This document shows positions 22,199-29,162 of a DNA stretch of 50,043 nt, piece by piece. The DNA is taken from positions 1-50,043 of the IMG/VR virus record IMGVR_UViG_3300043410_001172; one strand, given 5' to 3'. Both the position numbers and the translations under genes were made by a program. The notes beneath the pieces are model-generated. The model made no database searches. It had not been told where the DNA came from and saw only the letters and a list, made by a program, of their open reading frames with translations. Numbering within the stretch: position 1 is the stretch's first letter; every line of letters starts with the position of its first letter. The DNA is from a virus.

Positions 22199-22795
22199 AT
22201 GAGTTTAGTCCCTATTGTCGTAGAAACAACAGCCAAAGGTGAGCGTAGTTACGACATTTATTCACGTTTGCTACGTGACCGCGTCATTCTTTTAGAGGGT
22301 GAAGTTCATGACCACATGGCGAATTTGATTGTCGCCCAACTACTTTTCTTGGAGTCAGAGGATGCTACTAAAGACATTAGTATGTATATTAACTCGCCTG
22401 GCGGGTCAGTCACGGCGGGGATGGCGATATACGATTGTATGCAATTCATTGGTCCCGATGTGCAAACAATTGTTATGGGGCAGGCATGTTCTATGGGTAG
22501 TTTACTCGCACAAGCGGGAGCGCCAGGCAAAAGGTTTATGCTCCCCAATGCACGCCACATGATTCATCAGCCCTCTGGTGGCGCACGTGGTATGCAAAGT
22601 GACATTGAAATCAGTTATAAAGAAATCACCTACTTGAAAAAGCGTTTGACTGAAATCTACGTTGAACACAATTCAAAGGGCAAGACCTACGCTGAGTTTG
22701 AGAAGGACATGGATCGTGATACATTCATGTCGGCACAGCAAGCGTTGGAATACGGTTTGATTGATAAGATTGTTTCTAAGCGCACTCAGTCTTAA
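22199..22795 (+). CDS. clpP: ClpP serine protease
   Basis: A 198-residue ClpP with the full catalytic triad: Ser98 in GQACSMGS, His123 in MIHQPSGG and Asp174 in DRDTF. The N-terminus [23 protein letters not shown] region corresponds to the mature E. coli enzyme, so the propeptide is absent. Oxyanion-region glycines [11 protein letters not shown] (about 64-74) are intact. With the IGF-bearing ClpX encoded 6 kb upstream, a complete phage ClpXP is possible. The two genes are not adjacent, unlike in bacteria. Ribosome site AAAGGATAG. Confidence 0.97.
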   Translation: MSLVPIVVETTAKGERSYDIYSRLLRDRVILLEGEVHDHMANLIVAQLLFLESEDATKDISMYINSPGGSVTAGMAIYDCMQFIGPDVQTIVMGQACSMGSLLAQAGAPGKRFMLPNARHMIHQPSGGARGMQSDIEISYKEITYLKKRLTEIYVEHNSKGKTYAEFEKDMDRDTFMSAQQALEYGLIDKIVSKRTQS

Positions 22796-22811
22796 AACAA
22801 AAGTATTCAGT

Positions 22812-22840
22812 TTGACAGTAAAGCCTTTTGGCGTTAGAAT
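22812..22840 (+). promoter_or_regulatory. Sigma70 promoter of the FG-GAP lipoprotein gene
   Basis: TTGACA (22812-22817), 17 bases, TAGAAT (22835-22840). The ATG at 22847 begins six bases after the -10, where transcription should start, so the mRNA would be leaderless. Confidence 0.8.
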
Positions 22841-22846
22841 ACGGGT

Positions 22847-23974
22847 ATGAAAACTCACATTCTAACGTCATTAGCCATTTCATTCTTGCTCACTGCATGT
22901 GGGGGAGGTGGCGGCGGTTCAGCGACTACAAACACACCCGTTGTAAGTCAGCCAGTAATTGCGGCAACACTGTATGACACATCATACAAAAATTTCAAAT
23001 CGTTTCCCGTTGACACACTGACGTATCCTACTAGTAACTATGGACTATCGGGCTGGGAACCATTGACATATGGTTACGGTGAGTTCAACAAACAAGGTGA
23101 GTTGGGTGTGTTCATTGCTAATCAGAATTACACACCGCAGAATGACAGTCTGGCTACTGTCACTAGTGATCCTCGATACTTGAGTGACTTTACATTCTGG
23201 ACGGTAAACAGTGACAAGACACTGACGAGGGTTTCATCAGTCAAAGGATGTTTGCATCCACGAAAAGCAGTGGTAGCAGACTTCAATCGAGACGGACTAC
23301 CTGATGTGTATGTCGCATGTACTGGGTACGATAGTGCTCCGTTCCCCGGTGAGAAAAGTAAACTATTAATGAGTGTTAGCCGAGGTGTTTACAACATGAC
23401 TGATGTTGGTGATGTTGCATTCAATCACGGTGCAAGTGCGGCTGATGTGAACAACGATGGATATCCTGATATCGCAGTAGTGGCAGGTCAAGGTGTATTC
23501 TTCTATATCAACCAACGCAACGGTACATTCGTGAAAGACGAAACACGGGTTTCTAACGTCACGCCCACTGGCTACTATTCGATTGAATTGATTGATGCGA
23601 ACAACGACAACATTGTTGACATCGTTGCCGGCGGTGCAGAGTTAACCGGGCCCGCTGTGACAAAGATTTTCTATGGCGATAACACAGGTAACTTTGGTGC
23701 AACAACTACAGTGATACCAAGCATACAAGGATTGACTAACATTCTTGACTTCACTTTGATTGGGACGAAACTTTATGTAGGTCGTGCTTATGACAATACG
23801 AAGGCGCAGGGGTTCTATGGTGGTTGGGGTATCCAAGTTGTAGATTTGGGTACAGGCGTGTCAACTGTGTTAGCAGACGTACCTGGTAGAATGCCCGTTT
23901 GGTTCGTACCAAAGACAGTAAACGGGCAAACTGGTATAGTCCCACTAACTGTTAGTACTACATTCTATCATTGA
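22847..23974 (+). CDS. Exported FG-GAP/VCBS-like lipoprotein (375 aa)
   Basis: A lipoprotein signal (residues 1-17) ends in lipobox LTAC (Cys18) followed by a run of six glycines, a tether common in proteobacterial surface lipoproteins. The mature part has three Asp-rich calcium-type loops, DFNRDGLPD (about 145), DVNNDGYPD (about 200) and DANNDNIVD (about 249), as in FG-GAP/VCBS beta-propellers. Such propellers bind ligands or other proteins outside the cell. An early promoter suggests that the infected cell displays it soon after infection, perhaps to change phage adsorption. It looks like a gene taken from a bacterium. Confidence 0.85.
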   Translation: MKTHILTSLAISFLLTACGGGGGGSATTNTPVVSQPVIAATLYDTSYKNFKSFPVDTLTYPTSNYGLSGWEPLTYGYGEFNKQGELGVFIANQNYTPQNDSLATVTSDPRYLSDFTFWTVNSDKTLTRVSSVKGCLHPRKAVVADFNRDGLPDVYVACTGYDSAPFPGEKSKLLMSVSRGVYNMTDVGDVAFNHGASAADVNNDGYPDIAVVAGQGVFFYINQRNGTFVKDETRVSNVTPTGYYSIELIDANNDNIVDIVAGGAELTGPAVTKIFYGDNTGNFGATTTVIPSIQGLTNILDFTLIGTKLYVGRAYDNTKAQGFYGGWGIQVVDLGTGVSTVLADVPGRMPVWFVPKTVNGQTGIVPLTVSTTFYH

Positions 23975-23997
23975 CAAATAAACATAAAGGATGTACA

Positions 23998-24237
23998 ATG
24001 AGTTACTTTGATGTATTTGAAGAAAATACCAAGAATCTTCCCCCGATACATTTGCCCTGTGGTGGCACAGCATATTTCGATAGGGGGAGTGGTATTAGTT
24101 ATCGTTGTGAATGCGGTGCTACTGTCGGTTCAATCGGCATGTCACAACATTGCAAAGACGAACAAACGAAGTGGGACAACTGGAAAAAGTTGGGCGGTAA
24201 AGGTTGGGATGTTTTTACAGGAGCAGAGGAAAAATGA
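23998..24237 (+). CDS. Small cysteine-containing protein (79 aa)
   Basis: LPCGG (about residues 19-23) and YRCECGA (about 35-41), with His/Cys later (QHCK), suggest a small zinc site. Start at 23998 with an AAAGGATG ribosome site; an upstream in-frame TTG is not supported. Overlaps the next gene by four bases. Function unknown. Confidence 0.7.
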   Translation: MSYFDVFEENTKNLPPIHLPCGGTAYFDRGSGISYRCECGATVGSIGMSQHCKDEQTKWDNWKKLGGKGWDVFTGAEEK

Positions 24238-24386
24238 AAGCTAAGGTTTATTTCTACGCAAAAGGTCAGAGTGCCCGCGCACGTGGCTGGAGTAAAATGT
24301 TTGCAGAGAGTTTCTATCGCATTGACGCGGCAGAGGATTTTGCACGTATCGCATTTGATGCAGGATATCGAGGTCTAGGACTATGA
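24234..24386 (+). CDS. Small basic hypothetical protein (50 aa)
   Basis: Not recognised. Basic N-terminal half (KVYFYAKGQSARARGW, residues 4-19) and helical C-terminal half. Bounded by ATGA overlaps on both sides, which supports translation. Confidence 0.6.
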   Translation: MKAKVYFYAKGQSARARGWSKMFAESFYRIDAAEDFARIAFDAGYRGLGL

Positions 24387-24625
24387 GTGATAATGAACGT
24401 AAACTGCCTAATGGCATGAAGCTGGTGTTTGCACCTGGGTGCTTTGACCACTTCGATGGTACACAGGAAGAATTGGATGCTCTTGTAAAAGAGATTGAAG
24501 ATTCTTTTGCTAACGGTGAGGCATTTGAGCAGGCCCGTGCAATTGAAGATTTGGATGAAGACGAGATCCAAGAACTATTGAGTCACTTGGAAGACGATGA
24601 CGAAACCCCAAGGTTGTTGCAATGA
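24383..24625 (+). CDS. Conserved acidic phage protein (80 aa)
   Basis: The block MKLVFAPGCFDHFDGTQEEL (residues 12-31) is the signature of a hypothetical family often seen in T4-like and other large phages. The rest is acidic and helical. Function unknown. ATGA overlaps with both neighbours. Confidence 0.8.
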   Translation: MSDNERKLPNGMKLVFAPGCFDHFDGTQEELDALVKEIEDSFANGEAFEQARAIEDLDEDEIQELLSHLEDDDETPRLLQ

Positions 24626-24861
24626 TGGACAAAATGCATCACGACTTGCTAGGTCGTGAAGTAAATGAAGATGACACTGTTGCCTTTGTACATCATAATG
24701 CAATGTACATTGGCAAAGTTATCAAAGTAACTCCCAAGCAGGTACGTGTTGTACCCATGCTTACAAAGTATAGACAAGACAAAGGATACTTAAAATACAC
24801 TAGCCAATGTGTATTAGTAGGTGGACCTGAATTGACTATGCATCTTTTGAAAAATCTATAA
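24622..24861 (+). CDS. Small beta-barrel-like phage protein (79 aa)
   Basis: DLLGREVNEDDTVAFVHHNAM followed by KVIKVTPKQVRVVP looks like a small SH3/KOW-type barrel (about residues 8-45). Such proteins accompany similar early genes in many phages. Overlaps the previous gene by four bases; function unknown. Confidence 0.7.
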   Translation: MMDKMHHDLLGREVNEDDTVAFVHHNAMYIGKVIKVTPKQVRVVPMLTKYRQDKGYLKYTSQCVLVGGPELTMHLLKNL

Positions 24862-24869
24862 GGAACTTT

Positions 24870-25112
24870 ATGTTTGACCCTAATCTGTTGACGCCACAGC
24901 AAAAGGCGTTTATCTCTGTTGCAGTTTTGTTAATCAGTGCTTTTCTGGGCGCAGGCTTAATTGCACTATGCATTGAGTTTGGATTGCTGATATATCTAGG
25001 CTACGCACTGATTGCATTTGGTATGTATGGACTTATCAAAACTGTATACGAATTGGAAGTCTCCAAGTTTGAACGTCAAGACCGATTGAGGGACACAAAC
25101 AAAAAGGCTTGA
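24870..25112 (+). CDS. Two-segment membrane protein (80 aa)
   Basis: Two hydrophobic helices (about residues 14-34 and 36-58) and a charged cytoplasmic tail (65-80). Not recognised. AAGGAA ribosome site; last bases carry the -35 of the next promoter. Could be a small holin-like or envelope protein, but its early position argues against a holin. Confidence 0.7.
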   Translation: MFDPNLLTPQQKAFISVAVLLISAFLGAGLIALCIEFGLLIYLGYALIAFGMYGLIKTVYELEVSKFERQDRLRDTNKKA

Positions 25113-25137
25113 CAGTAAATGGTTTTGGGCATATAAT
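25109..25137 (+). promoter_or_regulatory. Consensus sigma70 promoter, B-type cassette
   Basis: TTGACA (25109-25114), 17 bases, TATAAT (25132-25137), followed by ACATGTATTGATTGAGAGGA, shared with the minus-strand promoter at 43386-43414. Confidence 0.95.
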
Positions 25138-25161
25138 ACATGTATTGATTGAGAGGAACAC

Positions 25162-25332
25162 ATGAAATATACGCTCATTACAAGTAACGGTAAAGTATTC
25201 ATTTTCAACGTGAAGGCTTGTGCTGAAACCTTTCAAGGAGCTTACGGTGGAACTATCGTAACGCAAGAGATTTTGGTTGACAATAATTCCCAAAACGTGT
25301 ATAATTCTTCTATTGAACAACAAGGAGTTTGA
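25162..25332 (+). CDS. Small early protein (56 aa) overlapping a promoter
   Basis: Not recognised. Beta-rich N-terminal half (TLITSNGKVFIFNV). It has a GAGAGGA ribosome site, and its last third contains a complete promoter for the following gene, so its transcription crosses that promoter. Confidence 0.6.
   Translation: MKYTLITSNGKVFIFNVKACAETFQGAYGGTIVTQEILVDNNSQNVYNSSIEQQGV
25277..25305 (+). promoter_or_regulatory. Consensus sigma70 promoter inside the previous coding region
   Basis: TTGACA (25277-25282), 17 bases, TATAAT (25300-25305), inside 25162-25332 and 29 bases before the next ATG. Confidence 0.9.
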
Positions 25333-25333
25333 C

Positions 25334-25615
25334 ATGACTACAATTCAGGACATCAATTCTGCAATTATCGCCGGTAACTTTACTAACGACCAATTGAATT
25401 CAATCGGAATGGCAATCAAATTTGCTCGTAACCAACTTGCTACAAAAGCCAAGTTTACTTTCCGAGCAGGTTCTAGCGTTAAGTTTACAAACAATCAAGG
25501 TCAAACTGTTTTGGCTACTGTTGAAAAAGTCAATCGCAAGTACATCATGGTTCGTGAGAACGGTAAAGCATATGGTACTTGGCGTGTCCCAGCTAACATG
25601 TTAGAGGCAGCATAA
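25334..25615 (+). CDS. Conserved phage protein with SH3/KOW-like domain (93 aa)
   Basis: Helical N-terminus (residues 1-40), then RAGSSVKFTNNQGQTVLATVEKVNRKYIMV and a C-terminal WRVPANML, the signature of a small-barrel protein frequent in T4-like phages. Probably nucleic-acid or protein binding; no proven role. Start at 25334 has a CAAGGAG site. Confidence 0.8.
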   Translation: MTTIQDINSAIIAGNFTNDQLNSIGMAIKFARNQLATKAKFTFRAGSSVKFTNNQGQTVLATVEKVNRKYIMVRENGKAYGTWRVPANMLEAA

Positions 25616-25809
25616 TGAGTAAGATGGCTGACTTGGATATTGAAATCCGTGAACTATTGGAAGATGGAGTTCGTCCATCTGTAGTAGCCAGTGAACTAAA
25701 GGTTCCGGTGACTTGGGTCTATGCTACAATGAAGGAACTGGAGCAAGAAACTCTAGCTGAAAAAGGGAATACTGAAGTATTCAGTCCTTTTGTAACCGTC
25801 AATTCCTAA
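25615..25809 (+). CDS. Small helix-turn-helix-like protein (64 aa)
   Basis: Residues 10-40 (REL-LEDGVRPSVVASELKVPVTWVYATMKEL) fit a homeodomain-like helix-turn-helix, suggesting DNA binding. Starts on the TAATG overlap with the previous gene. A hairpin-forming repeat (GAATACT-GA-AGTATTC, 25768-25783) lies in its 3' part. Confidence 0.65.
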   Translation: MSKMADLDIEIRELLEDGVRPSVVASELKVPVTWVYATMKELEQETLAEKGNTEVFSPFVTVNS

Positions 25810-25810
25810 A

Positions 25811-26017
25811 ATGTATACTTTAATATTCGTTACAAACTTCGTGTTCTTGGGCACGTATGCTGACCTCAAAAGTTGCGAAAATGCACTGAGGGAGATTTAC
25901 TTGACGAGGTCGAATGCCCCGGGTCAGCGTGATCCTAATATTGAAGCGGCTGTAGAAAGTAAACTAAAGTACTCAAATCAATTTGCTTGTATTCCAGTCA
26001 AAAAGGTTGACAAATAA
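25811..26017 (+). CDS. Small hypothetical protein (68 aa)
   Basis: Not recognised. The hydrophobic N-terminus (residues 2-16, YTLIFVTNFVFLGTY) might be a strand pair or a weak signal sequence; two Cys later (about 22 and 60). Its 3' end holds the -35 of the next promoter. Confidence 0.6.
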   Translation: MYTLIFVTNFVFLGTYADLKSCENALREIYLTRSNAPGQRDPNIEAAVESKLKYSNQFACIPVKKVDK

Positions 26018-26035
26018 TCAGTTTGGGTATATAAT
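26007..26035 (+). promoter_or_regulatory. Perfect sigma70 promoter, cassette copy 4
   Basis: TTGACA (26007-26012), 17 bases with a slightly different spacer start, TATAAT (26030-26035), then the same downstream bases as copies 1-3. Confidence 0.95.
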
Positions 26036-26069
26036 ATATCTCATAGACAGTTAAGAAAAGGACTCGAAA

Positions 26070-26204
26070 ATGGATACGATTGATATCATTGCAGTTACCC
26101 TAGGTGTGTTGTTTATTTGCAACGAATTGTACGCTATGATGAACGCACGAAACCAAGCTGTCCAAGCTAAAATTGATGCCGAAATCGACCGTCTAAGTCG
26201 ATAA
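26070..26204 (+). CDS. 44-residue membrane microprotein
   Basis: A hydrophobic segment (residues 4-19, IDIIAVTLGVLFICNE) followed by a helical charged tail (NARNQAVQAKIDAEIDRLSR). It has a dedicated perfect promoter and AAAGGA site, and the next promoter starts six bases after the stop, so it is a complete single-gene early cassette. Function unknown. Confidence 0.65.
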   Translation: MDTIDIIAVTLGVLFICNELYAMMNARNQAVQAKIDAEIDRLSR

Positions 26205-26209
26205 AACGG

Positions 26210-26238
26210 TTGACAATAAATGGGTTTGGGTATATAAT
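26210..26238 (+). promoter_or_regulatory. Perfect sigma70 promoter, cassette copy 5
   Basis: TTGACA (26210-26215), 17 bases, TATAAT (26233-26238), identical to copies 1-3. Confidence 0.95.
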
Positions 26239-26272
26239 ATATCTCATAGACAGTTAAGAAAAGGACTCGAAA

Positions 26273-26695
26273 ATGGCTTACTTCAATCAAGACCGCAAAG
26301 CAGAACGTGCCCCAGCTATCAAAGCTATCCTCAAAAAGTACGGTATCAAAGGTTCGCTTGCAGTGCGTAACCACTCTACTTTCGTTTTGAACGTCAAATC
26401 AGGTTCGATTGATTTTATCGAAAACTTCATCAAGACCGATGCCGACAAGCCCTATGCTAACAAGATGTCCGATGACCGTATCGCATACATTCGCAAAGAA
26501 CAATGTTTGGATGTAAACCCCTACTGGTTCCAAGAACACTACTCAGGTAAAGCAAAAGAGTTTTTGACCGAAGTGTTCGCCGCAATGAATAAAGGTAACC
26601 ACAATAACTCTGACATTCAAACCGACTACTTTGACGTGGGTTGGTACGTTGATGTGAATATCGGTTCTTGGAACAAACCTTACACTGTTGCCTAA
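26273..26695 (+). CDS. LPD29-like phage protein (140 aa)
   Basis: The N-terminal half (APAIKAILKKYGIKGSLAVRNHS, about residues 13-35) and the C-terminal YFDVGWYVDVNIG (about 118-130) resemble the small domain called LPD29 in polyvalent phage proteins. Its function is not known. It is the most 3' and longest gene of the repeated promoter cassettes. The next tiny gene follows after 10 bases with an AAGGAG site. Confidence 0.7.
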   Translation: MAYFNQDRKAERAPAIKAILKKYGIKGSLAVRNHSTFVLNVKSGSIDFIENFIKTDADKPYANKMSDDRIAYIRKEQCLDVNPYWFQEHYSGKAKEFLTEVFAAMNKGNHNNSDIQTDYFDVGWYVDVNIGSWNKPYTVA

Positions 26696-26705
26696 GGAGA
26701 TAATT

Positions 26706-26846
26706 ATGTACCGCATTCGTGTTTTTCTCAGTGCATCACAATACCAAGATATTGTACTTCCAGGTGCAACATGTTGGATCGCTGAGAGTCTTGGTAAAGG
26801 TATGAGCCCGATTGGACGTGCTCAATTTTTGGGTGAGGCTTACTGA
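26706..26846 (+). CDS. 46-residue hypothetical protein
   Basis: Not recognised. A short beta-then-helix peptide (RIRVFLSASQYQDIVLPG, then WIAESLGKGMSPIGRAQFLG). Good AAGGAG ribosome site at the right distance. Real by context, function unknown. Confidence 0.6.
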   Translation: MYRIRVFLSASQYQDIVLPGATCWIAESLGKGMSPIGRAQFLGEAY

Positions 26847-26853
26847 TTTTGGG

Positions 26854-26874
26854 TAACTGTCTTGTTGACAGTTA
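26854..26874 (+). promoter_or_regulatory. Inverted repeat over a -35 box (possible operator)
   Basis: TAACTGTC (26854-26861) and GACAGTTA (26867-26874) form a perfect 8-bp inverted repeat with a 5-base centre. The right arm overlaps the -35 box TTGACA (26865-26870). A repressor could bind here, or the RNA could form a hairpin for transcripts from upstream. Confidence 0.45.
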
Positions 26875-26893
26875 TTCATTCCCATGTTACAAT
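26865..26893 (+). promoter_or_regulatory. Sigma70 promoter
   Basis: TTGACA (26865-26870), 17 bases, TACAAT (26888-26893); 55 bases before the next ATG. Confidence 0.8.
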
Positions 26894-26948
26894 TGTAACT
26901 ATGCTGAAAGGCATTTCTTAAACTTAACTTTCTTTAAAAGGAAAACAA

Positions 26949-27302
26949 ATGGCTAAACAAACTTTCAAGGTCGCAGGTATTACTACTCATAACGGTAACA
27001 CTAAGGTTCGTTTCACTGATGATATGGTTCGCCGTATCAAACAATTCACTAAAGGTGGTGCATCACGCATTGACCTCGTAGAGTTGCCGAGCGAAATGAC
27101 TAAGATTGAGGCACTCAAGTATTTGCAAACCCATGCAGATTTTGCAAGCGCAGAGGATCAGGCAACAATCGCTGATTCACTTGCAGACAAAGAAAAAGAA
27201 GCTCGTAAGGGTACAGTCAAGGTCAAGGCTGACAAAAAGCCAAGCATGGATGCTATCAAGGCACGTGCAAAGGCAAAAGCAACAGAATCTACTGAGGCTT
27301 AA
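26949..27302 (+). CDS. Conserved T4-like phage protein (117 aa)
   Basis: FKVAGITTHNGNTKVRFTDDMVRR (residues 5-28) and IKQFTKGGASRIDLVELP (about 30-47) are typical of a conserved hypothetical family in T4-like marine phages. The C-terminal 40 residues are charged and Lys/Ala-rich. Function unknown. Own promoter; overlaps the next start by one base. Confidence 0.8.
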   Translation: MAKQTFKVAGITTHNGNTKVRFTDDMVRRIKQFTKGGASRIDLVELPSEMTKIEALKYLQTHADFASAEDQATIADSLADKEKEARKGTVKVKADKKPSMDAIKARAKAKATESTEA

Positions 27303-27514
27303 TGCAAGAGTATAATCGTTTACGTGAATTCAGTGGAGAGCGCCGACGATTCGATCCCTCTAGCAAAGAAGACCTCAAAGAGTTGGCGTACTTTAACAAA
27401 CACCGAACATGGAAAACAACTTGTCCATTCTTACTAGAATGGCCGCACAAAGATATCATTTCAATGTGTCAAGTGTTCTATGCCGAACACATGCTAAAGA
27501 GATTAGCAAAATAA
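27302..27514 (+). CDS. Small conserved phage protein (70 aa)
   Basis: RRRFDPSSKEDLKELAYF (about residues 14-31) and CPFLLEWPHKDIISMC (about 41-56) form a type that usually follows the preceding gene in related phages. Function unknown. TAATG overlap; a strong terminator starts at its 3' end. Confidence 0.8.
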   Translation: MQEYNRLREFSGERRRFDPSSKEDLKELAYFNKHRTWKTTCPFLLEWPHKDIISMCQVFYAEHMLKRLAK

Positions 27515-27538
27515 AAAGCCCCGAAAGGGGCTTTTTTT
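27513..27538. terminator. Bidirectional rho-independent terminator
   Basis: AAAAAGCCCC, loop GAAA, GGGGCTTTTTTT between convergent genes, with T runs usable on both strands. Confidence 0.95.
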
Positions 27539-28895
27539 ATGCCATCGTAATTGTCTTCCAAGCAGTACCATCATAACACTTTAATGCGTGTGCTACGCTA
27601 TCATAATAGATTGTTCCTTCTGAAGGACTAGTTGGTGCTGTTGACTGCGGGGTTAGCTTAACCAAGTATGTAACATTCACATAAGTAAAGCCAGCGTTAC
27701 CGGTGATGGTTAAATTACCACTGGCACCGATATCTTGAAGTGCAGTAACGTTACCTGCTAATACATCACCTTGCAATAAGTTAGCATGAACTGTATGTGT
27801 GACGTTTACATTGCCACTGACGTTAGCATTACCTGTAACTGATAACTTGCCTGCCGTCGTTAAGTTGCCGCCGGTGATGTTTCCTGTTGCAGTAATTAGA
27901 CCAGCAGTCACTAAGTTTCCACCTGTAACGTTGCCTGTTGCGACAATTAATCCTGAAGTGCCCAGGTTTCCAACGTTTGCGTTAGCACTGATAGTTAGCT
28001 TGGCACCTGAAATATTACCACTAGTAGTTAAGTTACCTACTGTAGCAGTGCCTACAACGGCTGCTGTTGTGTTAATAGTAAACGTATTCGTTGTTACGGT
28101 GTTAGAAATTAAGTTACCGGCTAACGTAATGTTGTCTGGAATCTCTACACTGATTGTACCTGACCTAGTGATAGGGCTATTCAATACAGTCAATGTGTTA
28201 CTTGCAACGTCTACACGTGTTACTGTACCCTGAGCCTGCAATGATGAACTAACTGTGATGTTTCCGTTACTACCACTTAGTGCAATGCCTGCGCCAGCAT
28301 TAAGTCTAGTTACACCGGTGTTAGTGATTGTGATAGTGCCATCATCGATTACCGGGCTTCCTGTAATAGCTAAACCAGGACCATCTGTTGTGATAGCAAT
28401 ACTTGTTACTGTGCCAATCGCTGTAGTGTTTGCAATCTCAGTGATACGACCGGTATGGTCAACTGTAACTGTAGGAGCGATGTATTGACCAGGCTCGATT
28501 GATTGTGTAGGTAGTTCAACAGTGATAACACCTGAACTGATTACAGGGCTGTTTGTGACAGTTAATGTACTAGAAGATACGCCTACGTTAGTTACGCCTG
28601 CTTGACCGTTGCCTGATGCTGAAATAGTTACAACGCCGTCTACATCTAAAACTGTAACTCCTGTGCCTGCCTGGACACTTAACACACCTGTGTTCTCTAT
28701 AGAGACCGTGCCATTGCCTGGTGTTGCTGTCGTGGAAATACCGTTACCAGCTACAAAGTTGGTATACGGACTTGCACATGAAAATAGGTTTGCAAAGTTG
28801 TTAGCAGTCTTGTTAAACGCATCAAAGATAGTATCGCTACCTGATGCTTGATTCTCTGCACCAACTTGTATAATCTGTTGTCCTGAAATTGCCAT
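27537..28895 (-). CDS. Tail-fibre-like repetitive structural protein (452 aa)
   Basis: The N-terminus (MAISGQQIIQVG ... GSDTIFDAFNKTANNF) is typical of tail-fibre/baseplate-attached proteins in T4-like marine phages. The rest is a repetitive beta structure: units around SGNITV, TLTV-NSP and long runs of GN[VI]TGGNL-TAG repeats (about residues 285-400). The C-terminus has a tip-like block (PTSPSEGTIYYDS and WKTITMA) often seen at fibre ends. Probably host-receptor contact. Late box GATAAATA and an AAGGA ribosome site upstream. Low-complexity repeats generate spurious frames on the other strand. Confidence 0.8.
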   Translation of the reverse strand: MAISGQQIIQVGAENQASGSDTIFDAFNKTANNFANLFSCASPYTNFVAGNGISTTATPGNGTVSIENTGVLSVQAGTGVTVLDVDGVVTISASGNGQAGVTNVGVSSSTLTVTNSPVISSGVITVELPTQSIEPGQYIAPTVTVDHTGRITEIANTTAIGTVTSIAITTDGPGLAITGSPVIDDGTITITNTGVTRLNAGAGIALSGSNGNITVSSSLQAQGTVTRVDVASNTLTVLNSPITRSGTISVEIPDNITLAGNLISNTVTTNTFTINTTAAVVGTATVGNLTTSGNISGAKLTISANANVGNLGTSGLIVATGNVTGGNLVTAGLITATGNITGGNLTTAGKLSVTGNANVSGNVNVTHTVHANLLQGDVLAGNVTALQDIGASGNLTITGNAGFTYVNVTYLVKLTPQSTAPTSPSEGTIYYDSVAHALKCYDGTAWKTITMA

Positions 28896-28915
28896 GATAA
28901 ATCATCCTTATCATG

Positions 28916-28923
28916 TATTTATC
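28916..28923 (-). promoter_or_regulatory. T4-late-type promoter GATAAATA (minus)
   Basis: GATAAATA on the minus strand; the predicted start near 28910 leaves a 15-base leader with AAGGA before the ATG at 28895. Confidence 0.7.
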
Positions 28924-28928
28924 AGAAC

Positions 28929-29144
28929 TTATCTACGACGGGTAATGCGCCCTTTTGTCAAGTCGTAGGGTGAGAATTCGACTTCTACTGTGTCGCCCTC
29001 TAGAATTTTGATAGTGTGCTGTCGCATTTTACCGGACAAATAGCCCATAATCTTGGCTCCATTGTCTAGTGTTACTCTAAATTTAGTGTCAGGGAGTACT
29101 TCTGTAACTTTCCCGTCCATCTTAATTCCTTCTTCTTTAGCCAT
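28929..29144 (-). CDS. infA: Translation initiation factor IF-1
   Basis: A 71-residue S1/OB-fold protein matching IF-1 over its full length (E. coli 72). [13 protein letters not shown] corresponds to [21 protein letters not shown] to [20 protein letters not shown] to ISGKMRKNYIRI, and [10 protein letters not shown] to TPYDLSKGRI. IF-1 binds the ribosomal A site with IF-2 and IF-3 and controls start selection. Finding it in a phage structural-gene cluster, together with bS21 at 16375, points to manipulation of translation initiation. AAGGAG lies 14 bases before the ATG, a slightly long spacing. Confidence 0.93.
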   Translation of the reverse strand: MAKEEGIKMDGKVTEVLPDTKFRVTLDNGAKIMGYLSGKMRQHTIKILEGDTVEVEFSPYDLTKGRITRRR

Positions 29145-29162
29145 TTTGGTTTCACTTCTCCT

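Noticed and set aside
15183-22795. Could this window be bacterial chromosome rather than phage, given dnaK, clpX, clpP, clpS and rpsU?
   Set aside because: The genes are surrounded on all sides by tiny overlapping phage-type genes, late phage promoter boxes and tail genes, and their order is unlike any bacterial locus (clpP is apart from clpX, rpsU overlaps clpX).
23971-23976. TTGACA as a promoter before the gene at 23998
   Set aside because: No -10-like sequence at the right distance; the region is read through from upstream.
27799-28851. Several plus-strand open frames (to 144 aa) opposite the tail-fibre gene
   Set aside because: They are Pro/Val-rich mirror frames of the repetitive Gly/Asn/Thr codons, have no ribosome sites and lie fully inside the minus-strand gene.
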